The notes beneath the pieces were generated by a model that ran no database searches, was not told where the DNA came from, and saw only the letters and a program-made list of their open reading frames with translations. The position numbers were made by a program, and so were the translations under genes. From the NCBI GenBank assembly GCA_964431735.1, contig CAYSLJ010000029.1, positions 1-50,948 on the forward strand: a DNA stretch of 50,948 nt, in the 5' to 3' direction. Below, piece by piece: positions 1 through 8,767 of this stretch (position 1 is its first letter; every line of letters starts with the position of its first letter). The DNA is from CALARM01 sp964431735 (lineage in GTDB: Bacteria; Vulcanimicrobiota; SpSt-956; JAKJGF01).

Positions 1-2
1 CA

Positions 3-52
3 TTAACTATAATTTTCAGTAAAGGTGAATTTACCTGTCGTAAAAAAACGCA
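3..52 (+). repeat. Dispersed repeat module R1, copy 1
   Basis: This stretch, containing TGAATTTACCTGTCGTAAAA, recurs with small changes at 20828-20873 and 38813-38844 and in inverse orientation at 11290-11340. A weaker partial match lies near 11478-11500. All copies are intergenic. The core reads roughly CAGTAAAAGTGAATYTACC followed by TGTCRTAAAAAAACACTAT. Its role is unknown; at 38.8 kb it is fused to another module and a heptamer array, so it looks like a building block of the mosaic repeats. Confidence 0.7.
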
Positions 53-82
53 ATTTTTCTATGCTTTAACATTAAAGATATC

Positions 83-111
83 TTGACAATATAATATAAT
101 AATGATATTAT
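83..111 (+). promoter_or_regulatory. Sigma-70-type promoter of tRNA-Ala
   Basis: TTGACA at 83-88 and TATTAT at 106-111 are separated by 17 bp. The predicted transcription start lies just before the tRNA at 122, as expected for a short-leader stable RNA promoter. Confidence 0.75.
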
Positions 112-121
112 ATTGGTCTAT

Positions 122-194
<73 letters not shown>

Positions 195-225
195 TTATTT
201 TTTTTCTAAAAAAGAGGTGACTTTC

Positions 226-597
226 TTGATAAAAAATGAAATGCTAAAAATGCTTGGAGAATTAAAAGAAATATCTTCGAGAAACGAAAATCTCCTCTGG
301 AATTTACAGAAGATTGAAGGAGAAAGGGTAAAGCTTATAGCTGAGATAGAAACTTCAGGTGCCAGACAGTCTGAGCTTATGAATAAATTTATAAATCTAT
401 GTGAAAATAAAGAATTACTTGATAAATTTAAAAATCTTTCAGAGGAAAAGGAGAATTTATTCAAATCTTTTACTGATGCCAGAAAAGAAGAAGAACTCCT
501 GGAACTGGAAGGGAAAATTGTTGCAAACACTGATAAATGGGTAGAAAGTTTTCAAAATATAGTTACAGGTGTTTTGCAGAAGGCTAAATCAGAATAA
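226..597 (+). CDS. Small coiled-coil protein of unknown function
   Basis: This 123-residue charged, largely helical protein has no recognised family. Heptad-like Leu/Ile spacing runs through most of it, and there is no signal peptide or membrane segment. I place the start at TTG 226 because AGAGGTG at 213-219 sits 6 nt ahead; GTG 217 would lie inside that ribosome binding site. The gene starts about 30 bp after tRNA-Ala with no terminator between, so it may share that promoter. Size and helical character recall export chaperones such as FlgN, but no diagnostic motif was seen and no flagellar genes are nearby. Function unknown. Confidence 0.7.
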   Translation: MIKNEMLKMLGELKEISSRNENLLWNLQKIEGERVKLIAEIETSGARQSELMNKFINLCENKELLDKFKNLSEEKENLFKSFTDARKEEELLELEGKIVANTDKWVESFQNIVTGVLQKAKSE

Positions 598-620
598 AAC
601 ATAAAAACAGGAAAATTTCA

Positions 621-650
621 GGCATAGCTAATTAATTAATTAGCTATGCC
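621..650 (+). terminator. Perfect 30-bp palindrome, probable bidirectional terminator
   Basis: GGCATAGCTAATTAA followed by its exact inverse complement makes a perfect palindrome 24 bp after the stop of the coiled-coil gene. A-rich sequence on the left and TAAAATTTT on the right fit a rho-independent terminator working in both directions. Confidence 0.7.
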
Positions 651-921
651 TAAAATTTTGCCAAATTTTATGAAATTTTTGGAGGGAAAATAATAAAGGA
701 AAGCGAAAATAAATTATAATAATTTATAATTCGAGTCTGTCATAAATTTTGTGTAAATATCTTATATAGCGAATTGACACAAAAAATGTTACACTCTCAA
801 TGATGACCAGGAAAATTTCCAAGTTGAAAGGAGTGAGCAGAAGGGAATCCCATAAAATTCGTTCCGGTAGAAATCTATAATAAAAATTAAAGAAGAGCTA
901 TGAAAGGAAGATGAAAAAAAT
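651..921. other. AT-rich intergenic leader
   Basis: Between the palindrome and the secreted-protein gene there is no credible ORF, tRNA or heptamer array. TTGACA occurs at 774-779 but the nearest -10-like hexamer is too close to make a convincing promoter. The ribosome binding site AAAGGAAG at 903-910 serves the next gene. Confidence 0.4.
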
Positions 922-1611
922 ATGAGAAGGACCATTTGGATAACACTTCTGGTAAGTTTAGTGGTCATAGGATTTATTGCACAGGCTAATGCAGCACCTT
1001 CTTTTGTTAAGAGTCAGACTATTAAAATTCCTAAAGGTTTTGTAGCAACAAAATTCAACGCACAGTTCAGTGTTGCTTCAGGCAAAAGCGGTCTGGCTTT
1101 TTATATGTGGGACTGGAAGATAGTAAACAGTGACGGATCAACAGTTTATCGTTACCGTGATGCCAATCCTCCGATGCAGAGCGGGCCATTATCTAAATTA
1201 GTTCTCGCTCCCGGCACATATTATGTATATGTTAATAAAGGGAGTAATTTAAGAGTTACTCTGAAAATTAATTATGAAGTAATGGATAACAGTGTCGGCA
1301 GATATGCCATTCCGGCCGGACATGCCGGTTATACTGTTCATGATTTTGACAGGGAAGAAGTTTTATTCTTTTCAGGTGATTGTGGATATTTTAAAGTAAA
1401 AGACAACAGCAGGCCTTATTATTTTGTTGAAACTCCTTCCTATATAAATCTGGATAACAGAACAGAACCTCTTTATTTTGCCACACCTGACAATTATTAT
1501 ATATTTGACGGAGGAGACGGCATTCCAATTTTGTACGATAAAGACGACAAGGTAGTAATCGTTGATAATGGAGACAAAAAACTTATCATAGTAGAACATG
1601 ACGGTTTCTGA
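922..1611 (+). CDS. Secreted protein of unknown function
   Basis: The protein has 229 residues. Residues 1-24 form a clear Sec signal peptide: RR near the N terminus, a hydrophobic core, and the cleavage context AQANA-AP. The rest is rich in Tyr, Asp, Gly and Val and reads like a beta-sandwich secreted domain; a segment near residues 85-100 (LAPGTYYVYVNKGSNLRV) resembles pre-peptidase C-terminal or similar beta domains, a weak similarity. No catalytic motif was recognised. ATG 922 follows AAAGGAAG by 11 nt; an upstream ATG at 911 stops after four codons. It is monocistronic, with a hairpin just downstream. Confidence 0.8.
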   Translation: MRRTIWITLLVSLVVIGFIAQANAAPSFVKSQTIKIPKGFVATKFNAQFSVASGKSGLAFYMWDWKIVNSDGSTVYRYRDANPPMQSGPLSKLVLAPGTYYVYVNKGSNLRVTLKINYEVMDNSVGRYAIPAGHAGYTVHDFDREEVLFFSGDCGYFKVKDNSRPYYFVETPSYINLDNRTEPLYFATPDNYYIFDGGDGIPILYDKDDKVVIVDNGDKKLIIVEHDGF

Positions 1612-1631
1612 GAAATAATATAATAAATAAA

Positions 1632-1668
1632 AAATAAAAATGGCCCTTTTTCAGGGCTATTTTTATTT
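1632..1668. terminator. Bidirectional terminator between convergent genes
   Basis: AAATAAAAATGGCCCT and AGGGCTATTTTTATTT form a near-perfect hairpin with A-rich and T-rich flanks. It lies between the secreted-protein gene (plus) and the coiled-coil gene (minus), so it can end both transcripts. Confidence 0.8.
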
Positions 1669-1677
1669 ACAGTATGT

Positions 1678-2271
1678 TTAATTTCCCAGAAGTTTATCCC
1701 ACCATTGTTTTTCTTTTTCTGCTTCAAATTCTTTTGTTTTTTCCTGCATTTTCATTTCCAATAGTTTTGCTTCTTCAGAAAGCTTCTCTATCTTTTTATC
1801 CCTGTCATAAGTCTGATTCGCAAGAACCTTATACTGTTCTGTCATCTGAAGTATAATCTTTTCAAATTCAGCAAGCTGCATATGAAGGCCATCTTTTTCT
1901 GCCTTCATATTTTCATATTCCAGAGTCTGCTGTTCATACTTTAATTTTATATCCTGATATTCCTGTAATGTATTCAAGTTAAGAGATTCCAGATCATGTT
2001 TCATATGTTCAATTTCTTCATCTTTAATCTGTATTAAATTATTCAGATATTCTATTTTCCTGTCTCTCTCTCTGGTCTGTTCTGCCAGTTCTTTATATTG
2101 CTCTGTCATTTGCAGCATAGATTCTTCTACTTCCTGAAGAAACAGTTCAAGTTCTTTTTTTTCTTTTTCCAGGATTTGATTTTTCTCGATTAACTTTTGA
2201 TTTTCCTCAGAAAGATTATGTTCTGACTGATTAAAATTCCCATTATTATCGAATATTTCTTCCATAGACAA
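1678..2271 (-). CDS. Coiled-coil protein with an internal duplication
   Basis: This 197-residue, Glu/Lys/Gln-rich protein is almost entirely coiled coil. Two segments repeat: residues about 51-79, beginning SMLQMTEQYKELAEQTRERD, and about 139-167, beginning IILQMTEQYKVLANQTYDRD. The shared core LQMTEQYKxLAxQTxxRDxKI implies an internal duplication. There is no signal peptide or membrane span, and it ends with WWDKLLGN. It is not assigned to a family. Its neighbours do not suggest a role: it follows a phosphoesterase gene on the same strand across a 91-bp gap holding a heptamer repeat. Confidence 0.75.
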   Translation of the reverse strand: MSMEEIFDNNGNFNQSEHNLSEENQKLIEKNQILEKEKKELELFLQEVEESMLQMTEQYKELAEQTRERDRKIEYLNNLIQIKDEEIEHMKHDLESLNLNTLQEYQDIKLKYEQQTLEYENMKAEKDGLHMQLAEFEKIILQMTEQYKVLANQTYDRDKKIEKLSEEAKLLEMKMQEKTKEFEAEKEKQWWDKLLGN

Positions 2272-2286
2272 ATCCCTCTTTTTGCA

Positions 2287-2310
2287 AGCTATCAGCTATC
2301 AGCAGTCAGC
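2287..2310. repeat. TATCAGC-type heptamer array
   Basis: Tandem 7-bp units AGCTATC, AGCTATC, AGCAGTC run between the two minus-strand genes. The same unit recurs at 8768-8865 and 45563-45629. Confidence 0.7.
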
Positions 2311-2362
2311 TTTATAGAAATTATATAACCCCATTAAACAGGGAAAATTCCATATAGATTCC

Positions 2363-3109
2363 TTAAATTCCTTTTTCAAGTCTTTCTGCGAGAAACTTCG
2401 GAAGACCTGCGTGAATAATTTTTTTAGCAGCACTTTTATAGTCATATTCTATTTGTTCAAAGGTTATATTTTTTTTATCGGAATCATAAATAAGATAACA
2501 TGCCAGGGCTCCCTGACCTCTTGACTGTCCTACACTGCCAGGATTTATAAGATAAATACAATCAGGATTAACAGGAAAGGTTTTACCTCTTATAGAAGGA
2601 TTAAATATAGCTCCATCTTCTCTTTTAAACCATATGGCCTGATTATGGGTATGACCGAAAAAACATATTTTTATATTCGACTTGCTGTATTCTAAAAGTT
2701 CAAAACTATTTTTTGCCTGATATTTATAAGATAGATATTCATCTTTATCGACAGGTGAGCCATGAACCATATAAATAAAATCTCCTACTTCCTGATTTAT
2801 GGTCAGTCTGGAAAGAAAATCTTTATTTTTACTGTCCAGTAATTCTCTTGTCCATATTATAGCTGTTCTTGCATCTGCTGTAAAATCATTACCTGTCTCT
2901 AAATTTATAGCTACTCTATCATGGTTTCCTAAAATTATATTAAAAGAATTTTCCCTTACAAGTTCAACACATTCATTGGGATTGGCACCATAACCTACTA
3001 TATCTCCGAGACATAATATCCTGTCAATATTATCGCCTTCAATTTTTTTTAAAACTTTTTCCAGAGCATCTATATTGGAATGAATATCACTTATTACGGC
3101 ATATCTCAT
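2363..3109 (-). CDS. Calcineurin-like metallophosphoesterase
   Basis: The 248-residue protein has the five metallophosphoesterase signature blocks in order: SDIHSN (residues 7-12), GDIVGYG (about 36-42), GNHD (about 60-63), a VHG block near residue 115 (MVHGSP) and GHTHNQ (about 150-155). These residues bind two metal ions. The GDxxGYGxxPxxC pattern belongs to the YfcE/MJ0936-like group, typically phosphodiesterases of unknown physiological substrate. It is cytoplasmic, with no signal peptide. The gene reads towards the coiled-coil gene; a perfect palindromic heptamer element lies just upstream of its start. Confidence 0.88.
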   Translation of the reverse strand: MRYAVISDIHSNIDALEKVLKKIEGDNIDRILCLGDIVGYGANPNECVELVRENSFNIILGNHDRVAINLETGNDFTADARTAIIWTRELLDSKNKDFLSRLTINQEVGDFIYMVHGSPVDKDEYLSYKYQAKNSFELLEYSKSNIKICFFGHTHNQAIWFKREDGAIFNPSIRGKTFPVNPDCIYLINPGSVGQSRGQGALACYLIYDSDKKNITFEQIEYDYKSAAKKIIHAGLPKFLAERLEKGI

Positions 3110-3135
3110 AAAAAAAATTCCTCGATTTTTTAATT

Positions 3136-3163
3136 CGTAACGCGTAACGCGTTACGCGTTACG
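3136..3163. repeat. Perfectly palindromic RACGCGT heptamer array
   Basis: CGTAACGCGTAACG joined to its exact inverse complement gives a 28-bp perfect palindrome, followed by CGAGGATTAT. The 7-bp unit AACGCGT contains the palindromic hexamer ACGCGT. The trailing GAGGATTAT is conserved after many arrays of this family in the window. It sits between the divergent phosphoesterase and hpf genes. Confidence 0.9.
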
Positions 3164-3344
3164 CGAGGATTATATTTTTAACCCGGTTAAATTATTATTA
3201 TCAGGTCTTGTAAATTCAAGATTGGAATTATAAATCCTTCTAAAAATTAAAGTATTATTTTACCGGGAATTTTTATAGAAGGAATTTACTTTACATCGCC
3301 GAATTTATTGTTAGCTAATAATATTTTCTGAAGGAGTGGGTTAG

Positions 3345-3896
3345 ATGCAGCTTACTTTTAAAGGGAGGAAATTCCCGGTAACAGATGCTCTGAAAAGTTA
3401 CACGGAAAAGAGATTTCAAAAACTTGATAGACATTTTGATTATATCCGTTCTATAGAAGTTACTTTTGACACGGAAGGAACTCAGTATGTAGCGAAAGTT
3501 TTAATTGATGCTGATGGTAATATAATAAGAGGTGAACAGAGAAATATAGATCTCTATGCATCTGTAGACGGAGTAGTAGATGACCTGATGCGTCAGTTGA
3601 AAAAATTTAAAGAAAAGATGAGCAGAAAAAGACAGTCGGCAGTAATGGAAGCAGCCTCATCTGAAACTACCGTAGAAGAACCGGGAGAATTCGAAGAGGA
3701 AGAAGAAGTGGTTGTCGGTAAAATTGTAAAAACCAACCGCTTTGCCATAAAACCTATGTCAGACGAAGAAGCTGCAATGCAGCTTGAACTGTTACAGTAT
3801 AATTTCTTTGTCTATTTAAATGCTCAAAAGGAAAGAGTTCATGTCATTTACAAAAGAAAAGACGGCAACTACGGTCTCGTAGAACCGGAATTCTAG
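3345..3896 (+). CDS. hpf: Ribosome hibernation promoting factor, long form
   Basis: The 183-residue protein has an N-terminal HPF/RaiA domain (about 1-100; starts MQLTFKGRKFPVTDALKSYT) that binds the 30S decoding region. An acidic linker (about 105-122, EEPGEFEEEEEVVVG) and a C-terminal dimerisation domain (about 125-183, VKTNRFAIKPMSDEEAAMQL) follow. This is the long form that forms 100S ribosome dimers by itself. GAAGGAG lies 8-10 nt before the ATG. As in many Bacillota, it is directly followed by secA and prfB. Confidence 0.95.
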   Translation: MQLTFKGRKFPVTDALKSYTEKRFQKLDRHFDYIRSIEVTFDTEGTQYVAKVLIDADGNIIRGEQRNIDLYASVDGVVDDLMRQLKKFKEKMSRKRQSAVMEAASSETTVEEPGEFEEEEEVVVGKIVKTNRFAIKPMSDEEAAMQLELLQYNFFVYLNAQKERVHVIYKRKDGNYGLVEPEF

Positions 3897-3936
3897 TAAA
3901 AGAGATTACTTTTTTTTAGCCTTTAAAGCGCTATAA

Positions 3937-3970
3937 TTAGTGGAGAGAAAAATCTCTCCACTAAAATTTT
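3937..3970 (+). terminator. hpf terminator
   Basis: A perfect 12-bp stem TTAGTGGAGAGA/TCTCTCCACTAA with an AAAA loop is followed by AATTTTAAT. It lies 40 bp after hpf and separates it from secA. Confidence 0.8.
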
Positions 3971-3971
3971 A

Positions 3972-4086
3972 ATAGTGAGTGGTGAGCAGTGAATAGTGAA
4001 AAACAGGGGCGAACTGTGTTAGCCCGGTAACCGATAAAACACATCTCACGCATTACCCATCACGTATTTTTATCACCTCTCACCTC
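3972..4086. repeat. GTGARNA heptamer arms (hpf-secA)
   Basis: GTGAGTG, GTGAGCA, GTGAATA, GTGAAAA run on the left; complementary TCAC-containing units (CATCACG, ATCACCT, CTCACCT) run on the right, so the element can fold back on itself across a unique loop of about 60 bp. It fills the gap immediately before the secA ribosome binding site. Confidence 0.75.
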
Positions 4087-4103
4087 ATAAAGAAGGTATG
4101 TTT

Positions 4104-6740
4104 ATGCTTGGAATGTTACTTAAAATGATCTGGGATCCCAATAAAAAAGAAGTAAAAAAACTAAGAAAGATAGCAGATATTATAAATTCTTTCGAAGAAG
4201 ATATAAAAAAATTAAACGATGAAGAACTCAAAGGAAAAACAGGAGAATTTCGTAACAGACTTGAAAAAGGCGAGAGTCTCGATAAAATACTACCTGAAGC
4301 TTTTGCAGTTGCAAGAGAAGCATCATCAAGGGTTATTGGCCTGAGACATTATGATGTACAGCTCATGGGAGGCATTGTTCTCCATCAGGGCCGTATAGCA
4401 GAAATGAAAACAGGAGAAGGAAAAACCCTTGTTGCTACAGCACCAATATATTTAAATGCTCTCACAGGTAGAGGAGTTCATCTGGTTACGGTAAATGACT
4501 ATCTGGCAAAACGTGACAGCGAATGGATGGGCCCTGTATACAGATTCCTCGGACTTACGGTAGGTGTTATTCAGCATTCCATGGATCCACATGAAAGAAA
4601 AGATATATACAGCCGCGATGTTATATATGTAACAAACAATGAAATAGGGTTTGATTACCTGAGAGATAATATGGTATATGATATGGAAGACAGGGTTCAC
4701 AGAGATCTCCATTTTGCAATTATAGATGAAGTAGATAATATTTTAATAGATGAAGCAAGAACTCCTCTCATCATATCAGGACGGGGCACAAAAGCGACAG
4801 ATGAATATGCAAGATTTGCCCGTATTGTAAAAGATCTACAGAAAGATAAAGATTATACAGTTGACGAGAAAGCCCATTCCGTTCCTCTTACAGAAGAAGG
4901 AGTGGCAAGGGCAGAAAATCTTATAGGTATTCGTAATCTCTATGATAATGAAAATATAGAACTTACACATCAATTGACTCAGGCTCTTAAAGCAAAGGAA
5001 TTATTTAAAAAAGATGTCCATTACCTCCTTAAAGACGGAGAAATTGTCATAGTAGATGAATTTACCGGAAGATTGATGTTCGGAAGACGATACAGTGACG
5101 GACTCCACCAGGCTATAGAAGCAAAAGAAAATGTAAAAATAAGAAGCGAGGATCAAACACTGGCTACTATAACCTTTCAGAATTTCTTCCGCCTTTATGA
5201 AAAACTCGGAGGTATGACCGGAACTGCCGCTACGGAAGAAGAGGAATTCAGAAAGATCTACGGTATGGACGTAGTGGTTATACCACCCAATATGCCTATG
5301 GTAAGAAAAGACCATGCCGATGTTATTTATAAAAGTGAACAGGCAAAACTCAAAGCTATCGTTGAAGAAATAAAAGAACTCAATAGTAACGGCGCTCCTG
5401 CCCTGGTAGGTACGAGGTCTGTGGAGATGTCAGAAATATTAAGTAAAATGCTTAAAAAGGAAAAAGTTCCTCATAATGTTCTTAATGCAAAATACCATGA
5501 ACAGGAAGCAGACATCATATCACAGGCAGGAAGAAAAGGTTCAGTAACCATTTCTACCAATATGGCAGGAAGAGGAACTGACATAATTCTAGGAGGAGAC
5601 CCGACAAAGCTTGCAACAGTAGACTTTAATGCTTCGACTTATGAAGAAAAGAATTATGAAGAATTTTACAGAAAATGGAAAGAAATCTGCGATAAAGAAC
5701 ATAAAGAAGTTGTAGAGCTCGGAGGGCTTCATATAATAGGTACAGAACGTCATGAGTCTAGAAGAATAGACAATCAGCTAAGAGGAAGATCGGGCAGACA
5801 GGGAGATCCGGGAAGTTCACGATTTTATATAGCACTGGAAGATGAACTCATGAGGCTTTTCGGCTCTGATAAAATTCAGGGATATATGGAAAAACTCGGT
5901 TATGATGATTCCATACCAATAGAACATTCCATTATAAGCAAACAGATAGAAGCGGCTCAGGCAAGGGTGGAAGCTCATCATTTCAGCATAAGAAAAAATG
6001 TTCTCGAATATGATGAAGTAATGAATCAGCAGCGTGAGGTAATATATGGAGAAAGATTGAAGGTACTCCATGGAGAAGCTCTGAGACCTCATATAATTAA
6101 AATGATAGAAGTCATCATTCAGAACAGAATAGATATTTATGCAAATACTGATATGAACAGAGAAGAATGGGATCTTCAGGGACTTATTGATACGATACAG
6201 GAATTCTTTTTATTAACAGATGAAATCCCTTTATCTGCTCTGGATGGAATGAAATCATCTGAAATAAAAGACTTTTTCCTTGACATGGCAGTCGGTGCCT
6301 ATAAAAGCAAGGAAACGGAATTCGGCGAAGAAGCACTTAAAAGGCTTGAACAGATAATACTCCTCAAGATGATAGATACAAAATGGATAGATCACCTTGA
6401 TGTAATGGATAATTTAAGAGACGGTATAGGCCTGAGAGGCTACGGAGGAAGAGATCCCAGAGTGGAATATGAAATTGAAGCCTTTGAAACATTCCAGGAA
6501 ATGATGCAGAATATTCAGGAAGATACCGTAAGATTTCTCATAAGAGCAAAACCTGTTTCCGAAGCAGGCACTAAAAAGCATGAAAAGGTATTTGTCATAT
6601 CGGGAACCAACAGAGATGAAGGGGCTGCAGTACGTACCGTAAAAAGAGGCCAGAAAATAGGAAGGAATGATCCCTGTCCCTGTGGTAGCGGGAAAAAATA
6701 TAAAAAATGCTGTATTGGTAAACAGGCAGTAAAGCAGTGA
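4104..6740 (+). CDS. secA: Preprotein translocase ATPase SecA
   Basis: SecA drives post-translational export through SecYEG. The protein has 878 residues from ATG 4104, chosen because AGAAGG at 4091-4096 is 7 nt ahead; ATG 4098 would be only 1 nt away. NBD1 has Walker A MKTGEGKT near residue 105 and a DEVD Walker B box near 208. The preprotein-crosslinking, NBD2 (STNMAGRGTDI; GRSGRQGDPGSS) and helical wing domains follow. The C-terminal tail GRNDPCPCGSGKKYKKCC is the zinc-binding SecB/ribosome motif. The length is normal. The stop codon TGA lies within the first unit of a downstream heptamer array. Confidence 0.98.
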   Translation: MLGMLLKMIWDPNKKEVKKLRKIADIINSFEEDIKKLNDEELKGKTGEFRNRLEKGESLDKILPEAFAVAREASSRVIGLRHYDVQLMGGIVLHQGRIAEMKTGEGKTLVATAPIYLNALTGRGVHLVTVNDYLAKRDSEWMGPVYRFLGLTVGVIQHSMDPHERKDIYSRDVIYVTNNEIGFDYLRDNMVYDMEDRVHRDLHFAIIDEVDNILIDEARTPLIISGRGTKATDEYARFARIVKDLQKDKDYTVDEKAHSVPLTEEGVARAENLIGIRNLYDNENIELTHQLTQALKAKELFKKDVHYLLKDGEIVIVDEFTGRLMFGRRYSDGLHQAIEAKENVKIRSEDQTLATITFQNFFRLYEKLGGMTGTAATEEEEFRKIYGMDVVVIPPNMPMVRKDHADVIYKSEQAKLKAIVEEIKELNSNGAPALVGTRSVEMSEILSKMLKKEKVPHNVLNAKYHEQEADIISQAGRKGSVTISTNMAGRGTDIILGGDPTKLATVDFNASTYEEKNYEEFYRKWKEICDKEHKEVVELGGLHIIGTERHESRRIDNQLRGRSGRQGDPGSSRFYIALEDELMRLFGSDKIQGYMEKLGYDDSIPIEHSIISKQIEAAQARVEAHHFSIRKNVLEYDEVMNQQREVIYGERLKVLHGEALRPHIIKMIEVIIQNRIDIYANTDMNREEWDLQGLIDTIQEFFLLTDEIPLSALDGMKSSEIKDFFLDMAVGAYKSKETEFGEEALKRLEQIILLKMIDTKWIDHLDVMDNLRDGIGLRGYGGRDPRVEYEIEAFETFQEMMQNIQEDTVRFLIRAKPVSEAGTKKHEKVFVISGTNRDEGAAVRTVKRGQKIGRNDPCPCGSGKKYKKCCIGKQAVKQ

Positions 6741-6841
6741 GTGTGAGATGTGAAGAGTGAGACGTGAAGCGTTATAACCTGTTACAGATATGCGTGACTG
6801 GTAGCTTCACCACTTCACGACTCACTAGTCACGACTCACAC
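6738..6841. repeat. Inverted GTGA heptamer element after secA
   Basis: Degenerate GTGARNA units (GTGAGTG, TGAGATG, TGAAGAG, TGAGACG) begin at the secA stop. They are matched on the right by TCACCAC, TTCACGA, CTCACTA, GTCACGA, CTCACAC. The outermost GTGTGAG and CTCACAC pair exactly. The element could act as the secA terminator, though no U-run follows. Confidence 0.75.
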
Positions 6842-6889
6842 AAAAATGGCATTATAATTGCAATATAAACATAGAGGAGAGTGATTGTC

Positions 6890-8024
6890 ATGTTAGAACT
6901 GAATGAACAGGCAGTAGAAAGCCTTGAAACAAGAATTGGCGATATAGAGGTGTATCTTTGACCTGCCGGCAAAAAGAGAAGAAATCATTATTCTGGAACA
7001 GGCTATGTCTGCATCGGATTTCTGGGAAGAGCCGGAAAGGGCAAAAAATGTCAGTCAAAAATTTAATAATATAAAAGATGAAATCAAACGATGGAACATC
7101 CTGAAAGAAAGAATCAACGATGTAACTGAATATTTAAAGATCATAGATATAGAAGACGAATCTTTTAAAAAGGAACTGGGAAAAGAACTGACAGAAATAG
7201 ACAGGGAGCTGGAAAAGCTGGAATTATCGGCTCTTTTAGATGAAGAATATGATGAAAGCAGTGCTATTCTTTACATACAGGCAGGTGCAGGAGGTACGGA
7301 GTCTCAGGACTGGGCAGAAATGCTCCTGAGGATGTATTTAAGATGGGCAGAAAGAAATTCTTTTTCTACAAAGATTGTAGACTGCTCACAGGGAGAAGTG
7401 GCAGGAGTAAAAAGTGTAACCTTCATAGTTTCAGGCAGACATGCCTATGGTTATTTAAAATCAGAAAAAGGCGTTCACAGGCTGGTTCGTCTGTCACCTT
7501 TTGATTCTGCCAGCAGGCGTCATACTTCCTTTGCTTCTGTAGATGTAATACCGGAGATAGATGACACTATAGACGTTAATATTAAACCGGAAGATCTTAT
7601 AGTAGAGACTTTTCGTGCCAGCGGGGCAGGTGGCCAGCATGTCAACAAAACAGATTCCGCAGTAAGGATAAAACATATACCAACAGGTATTATTGTCCAG
7701 TGCCAGAACGAAAGGTCCCAGCATTCAAATAGAGTGACTGCTTTAAAAATACTTCATTCCAAACTTTTTGAACTGGAAAAAAACAGACAGAGAGAAAAAC
7801 TCGACAATATAAGAGGTGAACATATGGATATTGCATGGGGCAGCCAGATAAGATCCTATGTATTTCATCCCTATAATATGGTAAAAGATCATAGAAGCCT
7901 TTACCAGACAAGTAATTCTACTGCTGTTATGGATGGAGAAATTAACAGTTTCATCTATAATTTTCTTAAATATCATAGAAAACTTAAAAATCAAGAATCT
8001 AAAAAGGTTCCTGTTGCAAAATAA
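6890..8024 (+). CDS. prfB: Peptide chain release factor 2, with programmed +1 frameshift
   Basis: RF2 releases nascent chains at UGA and UAA. Translation starts at ATG 6890 (SD GAGGAG) and reads 23 codons to TAT CTT TGA. The rest lies in the +1 frame after skipping T6959, giving 377 residues in total. SPF (in RLSPFDS) is the RF2 stop-codon recognition tripeptide, and GGQ (SGAGGQHVNKTDSAV) is the peptidyl-transferase motif. A -10-like TTATAAT at 6852-6858 may serve the gene. The next gene starts 16 bp downstream, so the two are probably cotranscribed. Confidence 0.97.
6946..6961 (+). promoter_or_regulatory. prfB autoregulatory frameshift site
   Basis: The slippery CTT-TGA-C context is preceded by an SD-like AGAGGTG within the coding sequence, matching the classical RF2 autoregulation signal. 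When RF2 is scarce, slow decoding of UGA favours the +1 shift. Confidence 0.95.
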
Positions 8025-8040
8025 AAAGGTGATGAGTAAA

Positions 8041-8673
8041 ATGAAATATTTTATAGTTATTCTGATGGTTATTGCTCTGAGCAGTTCCGCCTCTGGAGCC
8101 GGTATTGGCGTTACCGTAAACCTGGATAATAACAATGGTTTTACTTCCCGGACTCCTCTGGGTGGTTTTTTAACTGATGCTATGAGAGAGGTTACAGGTG
8201 CCGATGTGGCGATGTTATGCAGCAGTTCCATAAAAGGTTCACTCTATAAAGGAACACTTGATATATCATCTTTTATAAACCTTTTTTATTATCCTGACGA
8301 TAAAATAGTTGTAATGGGACTCAAAGGTTCTCAGATAAAAAATATTATGGAAAAAAGTGTGGGAACATATCCCGATGAAAGCAGTGACTTTCTGCAGGTT
8401 TCCGGATTAAAAGGAACATTTTCTCCTTCCAGACCTTCAGGAAACAGAGTAAATAATATTTACATCGGAAATAAATTAATGAACCCTGACAGTATCTACA
8501 CTGTAGCAGTAGATGATAAACTGGCAAGCGGATTTTCAGGTTATATAGTATTCACCCGGGGAAAAATTATTAGCAGTAATGTTACTTTAAGAGAGGCTAT
8601 GGAAATTTATGTAAAATCTCATTCTTCTATTTCCATGCCGGAAGAAGCAGGCTTAAAGGTAGACAGCGATTAA
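8041..8673 (+). CDS. Secreted stand-alone 5'-nucleotidase C-terminal domain protein
   Basis: The 210-residue protein has a signal peptide (residues 1-19, ending SASGA). The mature part matches the 5'-nucleotidase C-terminal domain: TPLGGFLTDAMREVTGADVA, then a YYPDDKIVVMGLKGSQIKNI block and DSIYTVAVDDKLASGFSGY. In UshA/5'-nucleotidases this domain binds the nucleotide base and follows a metallophosphatase domain; here no catalytic N-terminal domain is encoded at all. ATG 8041 fits AAAAGGTG spacing; ATG 8032 is a possible alternative. It may bind ligand or work with a separate catalytic partner, which is inference. Confidence 0.8.
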   Translation: MKYFIVILMVIALSSSASGAGIGVTVNLDNNNGFTSRTPLGGFLTDAMREVTGADVAMLCSSSIKGSLYKGTLDISSFINLFYYPDDKIVVMGLKGSQIKNIMEKSVGTYPDESSDFLQVSGLKGTFSPSRPSGNRVNNIYIGNKLMNPDSIYTVAVDDKLASGFSGYIVFTRGKIISSNVTLREAMEIYVKSHSSISMPEEAGLKVDSD

Positions 8674-8687
8674 AAGGATTATAAAGA

Positions 8688-8744
8688 TTTATATGAGAAT
8701 CTTAACACGTAACGCGTGACGGGAGGAACAGCTTCTCATATAAA
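8688..8744. repeat. R4-framed RACGCGT element
   Basis: Perfect 12-bp inverted repeats TTTATATGAGAA (8688-8699) and TTCTCATATAAA (8733-8744) enclose a short RACGCGT array and GGGAGGAA. The TTTATATGAGAATC module (R4) recurs next to arrays at 27721 and 38801, and in shorter form at 23727. Confidence 0.85.
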
Positions 8745-8767
8745 TCCAGATTTAAATTTGTAAGCGT

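Noticed and set aside
7005..8024. prfB starting at ATG 7005 as a complete gene
   Set aside because: It would lack the conserved N-terminal part. The upstream 23 codons, the CTT-TGA-C site and the SD-like motif show a programmed frameshift instead.
7933..8040. Upstream start for the 5'-nucleotidase-like protein
   Set aside because: It would overlap the 3' end of prfB and hide the clear signal peptide that begins at 8041.
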